From Heliocidaris erythrogramma (lineage: Eukaryota > Echinodermata > Echinoidea > Camarodonta > Echinometridae): a stretch of DNA of 64,000 bases. Position 1 is the stretch's first letter. Each line of letters begins with the position of its first letter. Positions 29,455 through 39,807 of the stretch are shown in pieces. Position numbers and translations under genes: made by a program. Where the stretch lies: the NCBI GenBank assembly GCA_025617745.1, contig CM046861.1, positions 16,279,563 to 16,343,562 of the forward strand, given 5' to 3'. The notes beneath the pieces are model-generated. The model was not told the DNA's origin. It worked only from the letters and a program-made list of their open reading frames with translations, and searched no databases.

Positions 29455-30180
29455 CTACTAGGTCGAGCGTGCTCGCACTGATTTTTGACAAGCTTTTTTC
29501 CATTCAGTTCTATTCTCCATGATCCTTGGGAGTTCCTGCCTTGGTAGACAAGTGTCCTTTTCTAGCTGATCTATGTTAGTCATTGCTGGACGCCCCCTGG
29601 TGCGTTTGCCCCTTGAAGGTTCCCAGAAGAGCGTTTGTGAAATGATTTCACTCTTGCTCCTCCAGCAATGACCACTGAAACTAAGGCGGCGTTCTCCCAG
29701 GCTGACTGAGATTGGTGTCATATCCACAGGAAAAGCCAACTTCAAAATTTCAAGTGATGAAGGCACAAGGCCCTTTATTTCGATATAAGAAGAAGATCCG
29801 ATATAATATAAATAGGCACTGAGAAGCACACGGTCTGGTGGGTTAGTTGAAAAGATCGAGGAGCAATATGGCGGCGTGTGCATTCGAGCGAATCCTACAA
29901 CGGGTTTGACGGCTATACCGCGATCTGTGCATTGGGAATATGTATGAGCCTTCTACGTCTTTAGGAGTTCTGTGGTCATATAGATACAACTCGATATTAG
30001 TCATATTGTCCCTCCTATTGACATTCAATGCTGCTCTCAAGAGTCTGGTATAGCAGCCATCCAGTTGTTTTTCCAGGTTATTTGTCAGTGTCCAGGTTTC
30101 TGATCCATAGAGCAGTACAGTTTCCACTGAAGCCTTCAAGAATCTGACTTTCAGTTGCCTATTGAGGTTAGATTTCCAAA
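29455..30180 (-). pseudogene. Truncated non-LTR retrotransposon, C-terminal Pol fragment
   Basis: Minus-strand frames at 30,139-29,843 and 29,883-29,458 read VLLYGSETWTLTNNLEKQLD then GCYTRLLRAALNVNRRDNMT, and later RRLSFSGHCWRSKSEIISQT, LFWEPSRGKRTRGRPAMTNI and DQLEKDTCL. These are the LYG(S/A)E(T/S)W, RRL.F.GH..R and RGRP landmarks after the reverse-transcriptase core in many invertebrate non-LTR retrotransposons. The two parts are in different frames, so at least one frameshift is present. The catalytic core and 5' end are absent. It is a dead 5'-truncated copy. Confidence 0.85.
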
Positions 30181-31676
30181 TTACTGCCAGTAAGTTCTTG
30201 ACTTGTTTCGACTTTTCCCATCAGCAGTACAATTCTCTCCCTCATGAAGGTTGTACATCATGAATTTAAAATGAAAAAAAAACAAACAAACAACAAAACA
30301 AACACCAGAAACAGAAAGAAATGAAGAAAAAAGAAGTAGATATAGCACCCAAAAAGCAGCAAACCATGCTTCTTTTGTTTAATAAATGAATGTCATGTAG
30401 AATGAACTAATGCTTTTAACCAATTTATGAAAAATCAGTGATAAAATTTGATCTTGAATTTAAACAGTGAAATAAGAGAAAAGAATAGACCATACGGGAA
30501 TTAAGGAATCCTTTAAGTAATTGACATGATAGTATTGTTATATATTAAGTGAAAGCCTTGTGGATTGAAATAAGATCTTGTAAAGATATTACATGCAGTA
30601 ATTGCTATGTGTACGTTAGTGCATTGAATTTACTATCATTACATTGTATAATATGTGCAATTACATAAAACGTCTTTTGAGAATAAACAAAATCGTTTTC
30701 GTATAATTCAGATTGAAATGAATATCCTTGATATTTGTCGATGTACATAGATTGCAGAATTTGCTGGAAATTAGATATTCCTAAAAGAATGAAGAGGGAT
30801 GCATAATTTTTTGTATTAAATAGTGATGTACTGTATTTTTGTGTACTTTGAGAGCAATTGAATCAAAGATTCATGGATCAAGATAATTATATTGATTAAA
30901 ATTATATTGCTTGCCAAAAGGTTGAACTTTACAAAATGAGTCTGATTTGTTTTATTTTATATTCAGATGTAATGGATTTGTTGAGAGAGAGAGAGAGAGA
31001 GAATTGAATCAATAGTCGGCCTATATAGAGCAGAAAGTAGCAGAAGAAGGATTGGGAGTATATCATGTGAGATAGGGTTATAGGATACCAACAAATTTTG
31101 GTGCCTGTGAATTCACGTATCAATTTAATCTATACGGATTCAAACTACTGCGAATCTGAAGCTCCATATCAATCACCCACGTTTTAGTGACGTCATAACC
31201 TACGTCACAGATAACGACGCTGCAAATAAAATAGGTAAACTCTGATTAGCAGCTAATCATCCTTTCACTAATTTGTCAATATTGAGGGATTCATTCTTAT
31301 TTATTATTTTTTTTTTGGTTGTTGCATTGTTTTGTTTTTATTCCTCAAAATTACATTTCTTCCCACACGAAACGTTTTCCATAGACTGTACTTACGAGAA
31401 ATAAACATAATCATGGAACAGGAGTTTATTATTTGATAAGCTATCATAATTCACAATTTCATGATTTACACCACTTCATGTTTATGATTCACACAATTAC
31501 ATAACGTGAAACACTGTTTCAGAACAAAACATTTATATCGTAAACAAAATATATTATTTTCTCGATGTAAATTTGAACTAAAACGGAATGTAATGATGTT
31601 GGGTTCATTTCTAAATTGCCGAACAAAGGTTGTATTTCACCATCAAGTTAACCTGGCATAACATATATGCAGTCCA
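30181..31676. other. Intergenic, AT-rich, no gene seen
   Basis: It contains an A-rich AAACAAACAAACAA stretch (about 30,280) and a (GA)n run at 30,980-31,000. No coding sequence or repeat family was recognised. Confidence 0.6.
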
Positions 31677-31814
31677 GGGGAGTGTTTCATCAAGTGTCTT
31701 GTCAGTGATTTTTACTGACAAATTTGCTCTTAGCCAATCGGATGCAAGGATTTCAGTAGTTTATAACAGTTGTCGGTAAAAATCACTGACAAAACGCTTG
31801 ATGAAACGCTCCCC
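31677..31814. mobile_element. 138-bp MITE with ~38-bp inverted ends
   Basis: GGGGAGTGTTTCATCAAGTG then TCTTGTCAGTGATTTTTA at the left pairs with TAAAAATCACTGACAAAACG then CTTGATGAAACGCTCCCC at the right, with only a few mismatches. The centre is about 60 bp. It is hairpin-forming and non-coding. Confidence 0.85.
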
Positions 31815-34400
31815 ATGTGTAATCATGTAGACAGTGGCGTATCTAAAAAGGGGCAGGGGCACTTGGCGGCACTTGAAGGGGGCGTAAAAACGGAAAAGAG
31901 AGAGAAAAAGGGAGAACAATCCGCAGGGTAAATACATTAGAAACAGTTTTTGAGGGTTTAAAATGTAAAGTTTTAAAAAGCTTGGTCGCTTTGCTCCCCT
32001 GCATAATCATGTGGTTTCAGGATCTCGTAATTCAGCACCCCAGTATTATAGTTTTTAAATATCGTTTTTAACGGGTTCCAACTTTGAAAAATAAAAATGT
32101 CATTCTCGTTTTTTGCTCGCTATCGTGTAAGTTTCATCAGCCTGTTGTTCAATATTGCGTCCCCAATAATAGGAGAAAGTGTATAAAACAGCATTAGCAA
32201 AGGTTCAACATTTGACAGAAATCTCAACTTTGGGTTGGCCTTGCTTATTCCTCGACTATTTCTCAAGGGTTTTCGTTAATTTTGCTCCCAGTTTGAGAAG
32301 GGAGTTTGCTTCGCGTTTCTCTTTATCTAAACTCTTCATTAAGGTATGATATTCGAGAGACTCGACATTTGCCCGGGTATTATTTTGCCAAAGATATAGA
32401 ACGAGAGCTACTGGTTCGGGGTTGCAATTCTTTCGATTCCGGGCTTAGTCCGCCCATACCCTCGCGATTTGTTCCGAAGATGAGTTTCAAAATTATTATA
32501 CGCTACATAATATCATAAAGAACAGTCATTAAATTATTCTCGTTTACTGATGCCATTATTTCATTTATTGTCAATCATGGTGATTATGTGATGTAGAGAG
32601 AGGTAACTTGAGACACCCCACTTAAAAACAAAAGAGAGGTAAAAATTGCCCAACACGAAGCGGAGTAATGGGTCCAACCAACTTTCGGTAATTTTATGTA
32701 AGTAGGTAATATTTTGTCCCAAGCTTGGCAACAACAACAAATTACCAACCTTGAATAGAAATTTAGTAGGTAACCTTTCATCTACTCCTGTGGATTTTTC
32801 AAGCAAAGTGATTCTTTATAGTTTCTTTGCTGTCTGCTGCCTCGAGATCACTGCGAAGATATAGGTGACAAAAAGTATAGCCAGAATCCCCATTCAGGGA
32901 AGGAATAATCCTTTTGATCCAAATGGAGTCTTTCACCTTTCTTGGCCAGAAATTTGTCTCAGAGGGCATTATCCCAGCATCCTATGTACAATATAAGGGC
33001 GTGTTCTGCAATTTCTGAATAAGACGAATAAGGCTTCTTTGTGTTATTCAATTTATCCTCTGTGTTTCTTCAACAAAGGACACAGTGGAGAATCTAAGCA
33101 TGCTAAGGAGGAGGGGTGCACTTGAGGGGGAGGGATGGAGTTAAAAATAAAGCCAAAGAAAGAAAGAGAAGGGGAGGAAAGAAAGAAAGAGAAGGGGAGG
33201 AAAGAAAGAAAATAATTGTCCTTGGGGATTAATGCGAGCCCCGTCCGGGATAAACTGCATAAAAATTATGTTTTTGAAGGGTTAATTTTTTTTCTTCTTA
33301 AGCTAGCTCAGTCACTTTGCTCTCCTGGGGGGGGGGGGGGGGGGGGGGGGGGCGCTCGCTATTCATAAAGATCGCTATTCATACAAAACCGCTATTCATT
33401 TTGTCACGCGTTATGGATAGACTTAATGGTTCTTATGAATAGTGGTCCTTATGACTAGCGAGGTTACCCCCTCTCTTGCATTACGCTTCTTCAGGATCTC
33501 GTTAATTCGCACCAGAATGTAAGAAATAATGCATAGATAGGGATTTTAAATAATTCAAAGCTTGGAAACTTTTACTCTGTCGTTATAATTCTTAGCCGCA
33601 AGATCTTGTTCAATTTTGCTTCGCCAATAGGAATTATAGGATAAGTGGAACAGCATTTTCAAACGTCCACCTTTCATGACGAATGCAAACTTTTGATTGC
33701 CTTGCCTAATTCCTCGAATAGGCCTATATATTCATTCAGGGTTTGGTATATATACATAGGAAAAAGTGAATAGAATAGTGTCTTTCGATGTTCGAATTTG
33801 AAAGAAACTCTAACACTCGGTTGCCGTGGTCCCTGAGCATTTTTCATAACGGTGAAATGGATAAGAAATTGCATATTTTAAAGGTTGAAACAAATCTATA
33901 CCGCTCGGTCGCTTAACTCCAACGATTATTATATAAATCAGACTTTGGCTACCAATCACGAGTTAGGCGCACTAAATTTCACGTCGTGCCATGATACTTA
34001 AATTTAAATCGGAACTGATGTGGTTTTCATTTTTGAGCTGATGAATTCTGGCGGTGGGGGGCAATTCTATTGTTTTCCCCGGGGCGCCGATGATAGGAAA
34101 TTTAACAATCAGTGCAAGCTATCTTTTATGTTATCACCCGTAGATAGTTTCTTTGTTGGAGAAACAGGGTGAACAAGTACGGAATAGATTGAAAGAACAC
34201 AAAGACCACTCAGATTGAAGAATATTCAGCAGTTGCAGAACACGCCCTCGATCAATAGCGGACATAATCATTGATAATACTGGATGGGATAATGTCCATG
34301 ATATTGATTTTTAAACGCATTTCGACGTTAATCCCGAGTATTGTATACAAGTGAAGCAACGTACCATCTTACAAATAGGTTGAGTGGTCAAGTTGGTTTC
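31815..34400. other. Intergenic region upstream of the P450 gene
   Basis: It contains a single GGCGTATCTAAAAAGGGGC element end (31,834), a duplicated GAAAGAAAGAGAAGGGGAGG unit (33,155-33,205), a poly-G run of about 27 (33,326-33,352) followed by short CGCTATTCATA repeats (33,356-33,402), and otherwise unremarkable AT-rich sequence. No gene was seen. Confidence 0.6.
33326..33352. repeat. Poly-G tract
   Basis: About 27 uninterrupted G. It is one of the longest of many such runs in the window. Confidence 0.97.
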
Positions 34401-34427
34401 AGCAATGGAAACAATAAGAGCAGGACG

Positions 34428-34435
34428 TATAAAAG
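34428..34435 (+). promoter_or_regulatory. TATA box of the CYP2-like gene
   Basis: TATAAAAG lies 166 bp upstream of the P450 ATG, in the context GGACGTATAAAAGTCC. A start of transcription about 25-30 bp downstream would leave a 5'UTR of roughly 135 bp. Confidence 0.5.
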
Positions 34436-34593
34436 TCCAAGACCGATTGAATCAAATTAAAGAAGAAGTAGCCACAGTTCTTTTCCGGGAGTTTCATTAA
34501 AAAAAAAAAACACGCACCAAACGTGCACGCTACGACCCATATAACTTTTGACATAAAATACTGCACATACGGCCGATTATTGAACTTGTTAAA

Positions 34594-35041
34594 ATGGTCT
34601 TAGGTAAAGTTCTAGCACATTCTGGGGTATCCAAACCCATCCCATCAAACGCCATGTCAATTTTACGATTCCTGCTTCGGATCAGCACCGAAACCAACCG
34701 CCAGACGATCCTCCTTACCGTCGCTGGCGTCTTCCTGGCCCTTCTCACCCACATGCTTACGACGATGAGATACGGTGGTCACCGACGTCGACGATTACCA
34801 CCAGGCCCCACCAACTACCCGTTCGTCGGGATGCTGCCTCTCCTGGGCACGGAAGACCCGGGGAAAGCCGTCTTGGAACTGTCGAGGAAGTTTGGACCTG
34901 TCTTCTACGGGAGGTTGGGGAACTTTGACGCCATTTTTCTGAATGATTACGAGAGCGTCAAAGAAGCTTTCTCGAAGTCGGGAGACGCTTTCAGCGACCG
35001 ACCTAGGGTTGCAGCTTTCGAAACCTACGGACAAGGAAGAG
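34594..35041 (+). CDS. CYP2-like exon 1 (residues 1-149)
   Basis: ATG in AAAATGG context; an alternative in-frame Met lies at 34,654 (residue 21). It carries the anchor, LPPGPTNYPFVGMLPLLG and RKFGPVFYGRLGN, ending YGQGR then donor G|GTGAGC in phase 1. A run-on frame through the intron to 35,305 also stays open but has no P450 similarity. Confidence 0.88.
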
Positions 35042-36762
35042 GTGAGCGGAATCATATTCAGTCAAGATTTGGAACAATTATGAATGATCGGGGGAGGGCG
35101 GGTCATATAAAACTCCGGCACTTGACAAAAGCTCATAACCTTTGTTTCATTTGTTTCATGTTACTTTCTCCTATTTCTTTCTCTATCTTTTTGTTCATGT
35201 TTCTTTTCCGCCTTTTTCGTCATTTGATTCGAGAGCAGGATCCTAGCTATTCTACTAAAATACCTCTATGGATTTTTGATTATCATTTTAAAAATCGTTT
35301 TTCAGGGGTGGCGTGCTGCTACTATCAAAACCAATGGAAGGAGCAACGTCGTTTCTTGCTCAAACTCCTCCGCAATCTTGGAATGGGACGAGCCAATAAC
35401 AGCCTCGAAGACTGCATTCTCCAGGAGGCCGACATCCTGACCAGGAGCGTTGATGCAACCGATGGAGAGAGCTTCGATCCAAGGATCCTGATGACGATGG
35501 CGGTGTCCAATATTATCTGCGGTTTAACATTCGGGAAACGCTTTGATTACGACAACAAGGAATTCGAGAAATTCATCTGCACTCTAGGAAAGGTGAGTTT
35601 GGTATATTAAAAAAAAAAAAAAAAATTTAACGTATAGGGGCAGAGTTATGAAAACCGTCGTTATATTTATCTATACACAGAGTTTGGCCAACTCAGCCCC
35701 AGTAGGTAACCGCATGATGCATGCTGCTTTGTTGGACAAGCATAATACATAATAATATGCACCATATTCTGTCCAACTGAAACCGAGTTGGCCAAACTCC
35801 CTCTGTGTATTGATGGATTTGACGTTCGTAAGTTTAAGTTCGTGGGAATCCCCTTCAAACGCGTACGCGCGTTCAATAATTATGATGTCCACTAACTTGC
35901 ACTTTTGTGAGACAGTTTCCAGCATCAGAAATTAAGGAGGGGTGGGGGGGGGGGGGGGGGGGGGTGCGTTAGGCCAACCAAATTCGCGGAAAACCTATCC
36001 GATAATATCCCAACAAACCAAGACATAAGATAAACAATAATTTTTATTTGCCGAAAGTTCTAAAGAGATTTTCAAATTCATTACAAATTTTGAACAATAT
36101 TTAGGGATTACCTCCCTCCCCTAATCAAATGGGGATGTCACATCCTTCTCGGCGTCTATATAGTGACGTCAGTAAATAGTATCAAACTCCATAAAATGCT
36201 TACACAACTGTCATTCGAAAGAATCGATTTGGGCTATCGATTCTATTCTTTTCTTTTTTTTTCAAAAAAATTAGTTTGTTCTAACTTTATTTCTTTTAAT
36301 TATGCAAAAAATATATCGTTTGATGTCTCTTTTTCAAATTTTGCTACTTTCGAAGATGTCACCAAAGCTATGTATGGGATCCAAATAGAGCGATTGAATG
36401 TAATCCTGCAGTACTTAATTTATCATTTTCTGGTTCTTTAAATCCCGTTTTATACTCTCACTCTAACTCTAAAGTTATTCGAGGGAGCTGATGTGGCTGG
36501 ACCTACAAACTATTTCACCTTCATGAAATACGTACCCTTCAGCTCCTTCAAGAAGATGGCCTCTCTTGCCAGGAGTTTGGAGCGTGGGCTCTTCACGCGC
36601 GAAAAAGACGCACACAAACTCAAGCTCAACACAAACGACTGTAGAGATATGATTGATTTCTTTTTAAAAGAAGTGCGTGAGAACGAGTCTAAGGAAGCAC
36701 TCGGGGAAGCCCCTACTACACCTTTAAAGGAAGAGTTTTTGCCATCATTGATCGCACTATGA
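34594..36762 (+). CDS. CYP2-like cytochrome P450, 5' part only (three exons)
   Basis: Exons 34594-35041, 35306-35592 and about 36475-36762 join in compatible phases to 340 residues. Visible are an N-terminal membrane anchor (about residues 39-55), an arginine-rich stop-transfer segment (RRRR, 64-67), the LPPGP hinge (68-72), DAFSDRP in the B/B' region, the C-helix WKEQR (160-164) followed by FLLKLLRNLGMG, and VSNIICGLTFGKRFDYDN. These are hallmarks of CYP2-clan microsomal monooxygenases. The usual length is about 490-500. The I-helix, ExxR, PERF and haem-binding FxxGxxxCxG regions are missing; exon 3 runs to TGA and no later exon was recognised up to 64,000. It is either a truncated copy/pseudogene or a gene with unrecognised or lost 3' exons. 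As read, it could not bind haem. Specificity cannot be stated. Confidence 0.85.
35306..35592 (+). CDS. CYP2-like exon 2 (residues 150-245)
   Basis: The acceptor is CGTTTTTCAG and the donor GGAAAG|GTGAGT. It carries the C-helix WKEQRRF, LRNLGMG, FDPRILMTMAVSNIICG and FGKRFDYDN. It ends in phase 0. Confidence 0.9.
35593..36474 (+). other. Intron 2 of the CYP2-like gene
   Basis: The donor is GTGAGT and the acceptor CTCTAAAG. It holds a 138-bp hairpin MITE (35,673-35,810) and a poly-G run of about 20 (35,943-35,964). Confidence 0.7.
35673..35810. mobile_element. 138-bp MITE/hairpin
   Basis: ATACACAGAGTTTGGCCAAC at the left pairs with GTTGGCCAAACTCCCTCTGT then GTAT at the right, one 3-base bulge apart. 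An inner TTGGACA/TGTCCAA pair is also present. Confidence 0.8.
36475..36762 (+). CDS. CYP2-like exon 3, last recognised exon
   Basis: It encodes FTFMKYVPFSSFKKMASLAR, SLERGLFTREKDAHK and DMIDFFLKEVRENES, matching the F-G to H-helix segment (the DxxDxFL motif is typical of CYP2). The proposed acceptor TCTAAAG is weak. The frame ends at TGA (36,760) without a convincing donor; GC|GTGAGA at about 36,678 is a possible earlier donor. The region after KEALGEAPTTP is not recognisably P450. Confidence 0.7.
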   Translation, partial: LFEGADVAGPTNYFTFMKYVPFSSFKKMASLARSLERGLFTREKDAHKLKLNTNDCRDMIDFFLKEVRENESKEALGEAPTTPLKEEFLPSLIAL

Positions 36763-37270
36763 AAATCGGGGTACCTGGTTTGGGGGTGAAAATGCGGTGA
36801 TGTTCAAACTGGGTGGAGTTTCGTTACTAAGATGAAATTTCATCCCTCTTTTCACCCTCTTTCCATTTTTTATGGGGCCATTACCTGTCAGGTCGTAAAA
36901 ACATCAAACTTGCTCAGGGAGGGTGAACTTCGGGTGATTTGGGGGTGTTTTACAATAATGTTCCTCCCTTCGTTCAATTCGACCTTCAAGACACTGTGCG
37001 GTTTTCTGAGCGAGCTAGAGGGGATTCCACACCAGTGTTCGCGTTGCATTACCATTGGCCTACAATACCCACCTATATCCACATGATCATGGCCCTAACA
37101 AGGAACGGGAGACGTAAAATTTCTACCTCTTGTACTGCCCCCTTGAAAGTGAATGAGATTATCTGATGTTTGTGTGCTGGCAAGCCTCCCTAAATCCGAT
37201 GACCGGGGCTATAATCTTTCTGTAAAGCGCTTAAACACGAGGAGACACATAATATTAGGCGCTATATAGA
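36763..37270. other. Sequence downstream of the last P450 exon, with a SINE/LINE-like tail
   Basis: No I-helix exon was seen. At 37,215-37,270 the sequence AAAGCGCTTAAACACGAGG then TAGGCGCTATATAGATGAAG resembles the 3' tail shared by many invertebrate SINEs and LINEs. Confidence 0.45.
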
Positions 37271-39660
37271 TGAAGAATGATTACAGCTATCATTATTGAG
37301 TTCTCTTATTTCACCTATTTTACTGTAACGGAGCGAGATTGTTTATTTTTATCCATGGGTAATATTATTTTAAATGTCATTCTCATTTATTTTTCTACAA
37401 ATTTGAGAATATGTTTTTTTCCACTCGTCCCAAACTTTGATGTTTCCACTTTCCTTGTTCCGTTTATTCTGTGTTCCTGTACGTATATTGTTTCTCAGTG
37501 TTGCACCCCTCTCGTCTCCTTTCCTGTAAAAAAACTTTGCTCACTTCAGTTAATTAACGTTTTTATTTACCTTTTATTTGTCGTGATTTGTGTTATATTT
37601 CCAGAAATTCACTTCCCAAATCACTTAAGCTCATATGTCTCCTTTCTTACTCCTTGAAAATTTTGCATTCCCATTTAATTTAAATACTTAGATGTTGATA
37701 TTCTTTATCACAATGCTATAGATAAATTATACGTCTATATAGGTGCCGAACAACCAAAGTTTATCAAATGTTGCCACAATTTTGGATTGGAAATGAAAGT
37801 CAACAATATGTGACAATACATCTTAATTTCATGGAGATTTAGGTAAATTAAGAGGATAAGAAGGGAGGTTTGGGAACGAAAGAGATATAAAGGAAATGCA
37901 TTTGCATTTAAACAAGAAACCAAATTACTATATTAACATATAAGAGAATAATTGTGATTGGATACAATAAATGGGCCAACAATTAAGTGGATATTGTCAT
38001 TGCCATAATATGGGGAAAATTCGGCTGGGGATTTATAAAGGATCCTCTTAATAAATGTGAAAGTTGCACGGTAACCATGGGTTGTTAAATTTTAAAATGA
38101 TTTATACAGAAGTAAGAAAATGACAACTTCATGGAATGAGTAATTCGATTCGCGCCATCTACGCTGGGTATGTGCTATTATCACTGAAAATCATCACTGT
38201 CCTGTTATGTCCAGAGTTCAGTGAAAATTATCCCATGTCCACCCCATTACATTCGTCCTCGAAAGCCCTCGTAAAACTTTAACTGCGATATCCAAAGGGA
38301 CTAATTTGAGGGCACGTGCCTGAAAGTGTGATAATACAGGTGCGTTTATCAGATCACAACCGCACTCACGATCTAAGGCTTTTTTCCCTGCAGGCCCCGA
38401 CGAAGGGTGCCGTGGTTGTCCATAACCCATTGCGTACGGGAACCAGGTGGTCCCTGTATTAACCCTATGTGCATTTGAGAACTCAGTAGCCAAGGGGTTA
38501 AGGAAGGAGAGAAATAAAGAAATTCACTTTCACCCGAAGTTATTTCAACATAATGTTGTAAGCGCTACATTTGAAGGCATATATGTGATGAGATGCTCGC
38601 CTGTTGTTATTCCATTTTACTGCCTTTCCCTCGTGTTGATTTTGTTTTGGATTGAGGTGCCAAATCAGAGGCGGTGGGGTAGTAAACACCCCCCCCCCCT
38701 CCAAAAGGAGAAAACACCAATTGAATGGGGCATAGATAAGTATATTTCACTCGACATGCTCAAGTTTGCAACAACAACAAGAAATTCAAAACTATAAACC
38801 CTCTTTGAGAAAATACTAATGACGGCACTATTGCATTTGTGGACTGTTACAGAGGAACCCGCCCCCCCCCCTCCACTCAGTATTATTTAGGGTACACGTA
38901 TGCTTGTTCCCTCCCTTTGAAAGCACCCCCTATCTCAGGGCTGCCAACATTTCTGAACCCCCCTATCGCGGGCTTTGCGCGGGTTTTTCCTGCCTTGGAG
39001 ACCCCCCTAAATTCAGAACACTGCTCAATGTACCCCCTATCTCAGGTGAGCTCTTATTCCAACCCCATATCTCAGGACAGACACCATAAAACCATATTTC
39101 ATAACCCCCCTTTTTTAATTTCTCATGTGTCGAAGAGAGAGAGAGAGAGAGAGAGAGAGGGCGAAAGAAAACTGACACCCCCTTTTTTTAATGAAATCTC
39201 CGGGTGAAAGATAAAAAACACCCCTTTTTTTACAATTCACGGGCCGGATTGTGTCGCCCAAAAATACCCCTTTACCGGAGATTTTGGGAACACGCATGCG
39301 GTCACTTCGACCTCCGAGTGGGGGGGGGGGGGGGGGGGGGGGGGCGGGCGGGCAAAGGAATCCTACATTGATAATAAAATGGTGGGTGTGAGAGGAGAAA
39401 ATAAGAAAAAAAGAATGGTGAATAATATTTGTTTGAAAGAAATCGAACAAGAATTAAGATTAACAAAGTTATGGCTAATTTTATTAATGAGATCACCATT
39501 ACTATGTAAATTTTTAACTCGCTATGCGGTAAGTAAATTATGAGTGGTATATTGGCTGCGCAGGCCTCTACAATTTTTTAAAGGAAAGTCTGGTTTTCTG
39601 AGAAGTAGCCTATCTCTGAGGAAGTAATTTTAATATAATATAGATAGCATATTGTTTAAT
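37271..39660. other. Intergenic, no gene seen
   Basis: AT-rich until about 38,200. At 38,390-38,500 a stretch (ACGGGAACCAGGTGGTCCCT, GAGAACTCAGTAGCC) resembles 25,935-26,000 (TGGGAACCAGGGGGCTCCC, GAGTTCAGTAGTC), so it is a dispersed repeat of unknown type. At 38,920-39,075 CCCCTATCTCAGG-like units recur. A (GA)n run lies at 39,137-39,160 and a poly-G run of about 25 at 39,320-39,344. Confidence 0.6.
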
Positions 39661-39676
39661 CATTTTGATTAATAGG

Positions 39677-39798
39677 ATACGAAAGACCATTAATACCACG
39701 GAGAGAGAAAAAATTTTTCTACTAATTTCTACATATTTCTACTAATATACAGATTAGTAAAAATAGCGTTCTCTCCGTGACACTAATGGTCTTTCGTA
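39677..39798. mobile_element. 122-bp MITE with 9-bp target duplication
   Basis: ATTAATAGG occurs at 39668-39676 and again at 39799-39807. Between them, TACGAAAGACCATTA...CACGGAGAGA at the left pairs with its inverse (CTCTCCGTG...TAATGGTCTTTCGTA) at the right. A 9-bp duplication is usual for Mutator-like elements; if one base belongs to the element, 8 bp would suggest hAT. Confidence 0.88.
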
Positions 39799-39807
39799 AT
39801 TAATAGG

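Noticed and set aside
35042-35305. Continuous open frame through P450 intron 1
   Set aside because: The read-through segment has no P450 similarity and is flanked by good donor and acceptor sites at the family's usual exon border. It is treated as an intron.
38218-38493. 91-residue minus-strand frame
   Set aside because: The sequence is partly shared with another intergenic repeat (25,935-26,010), and no known domain was recognised.
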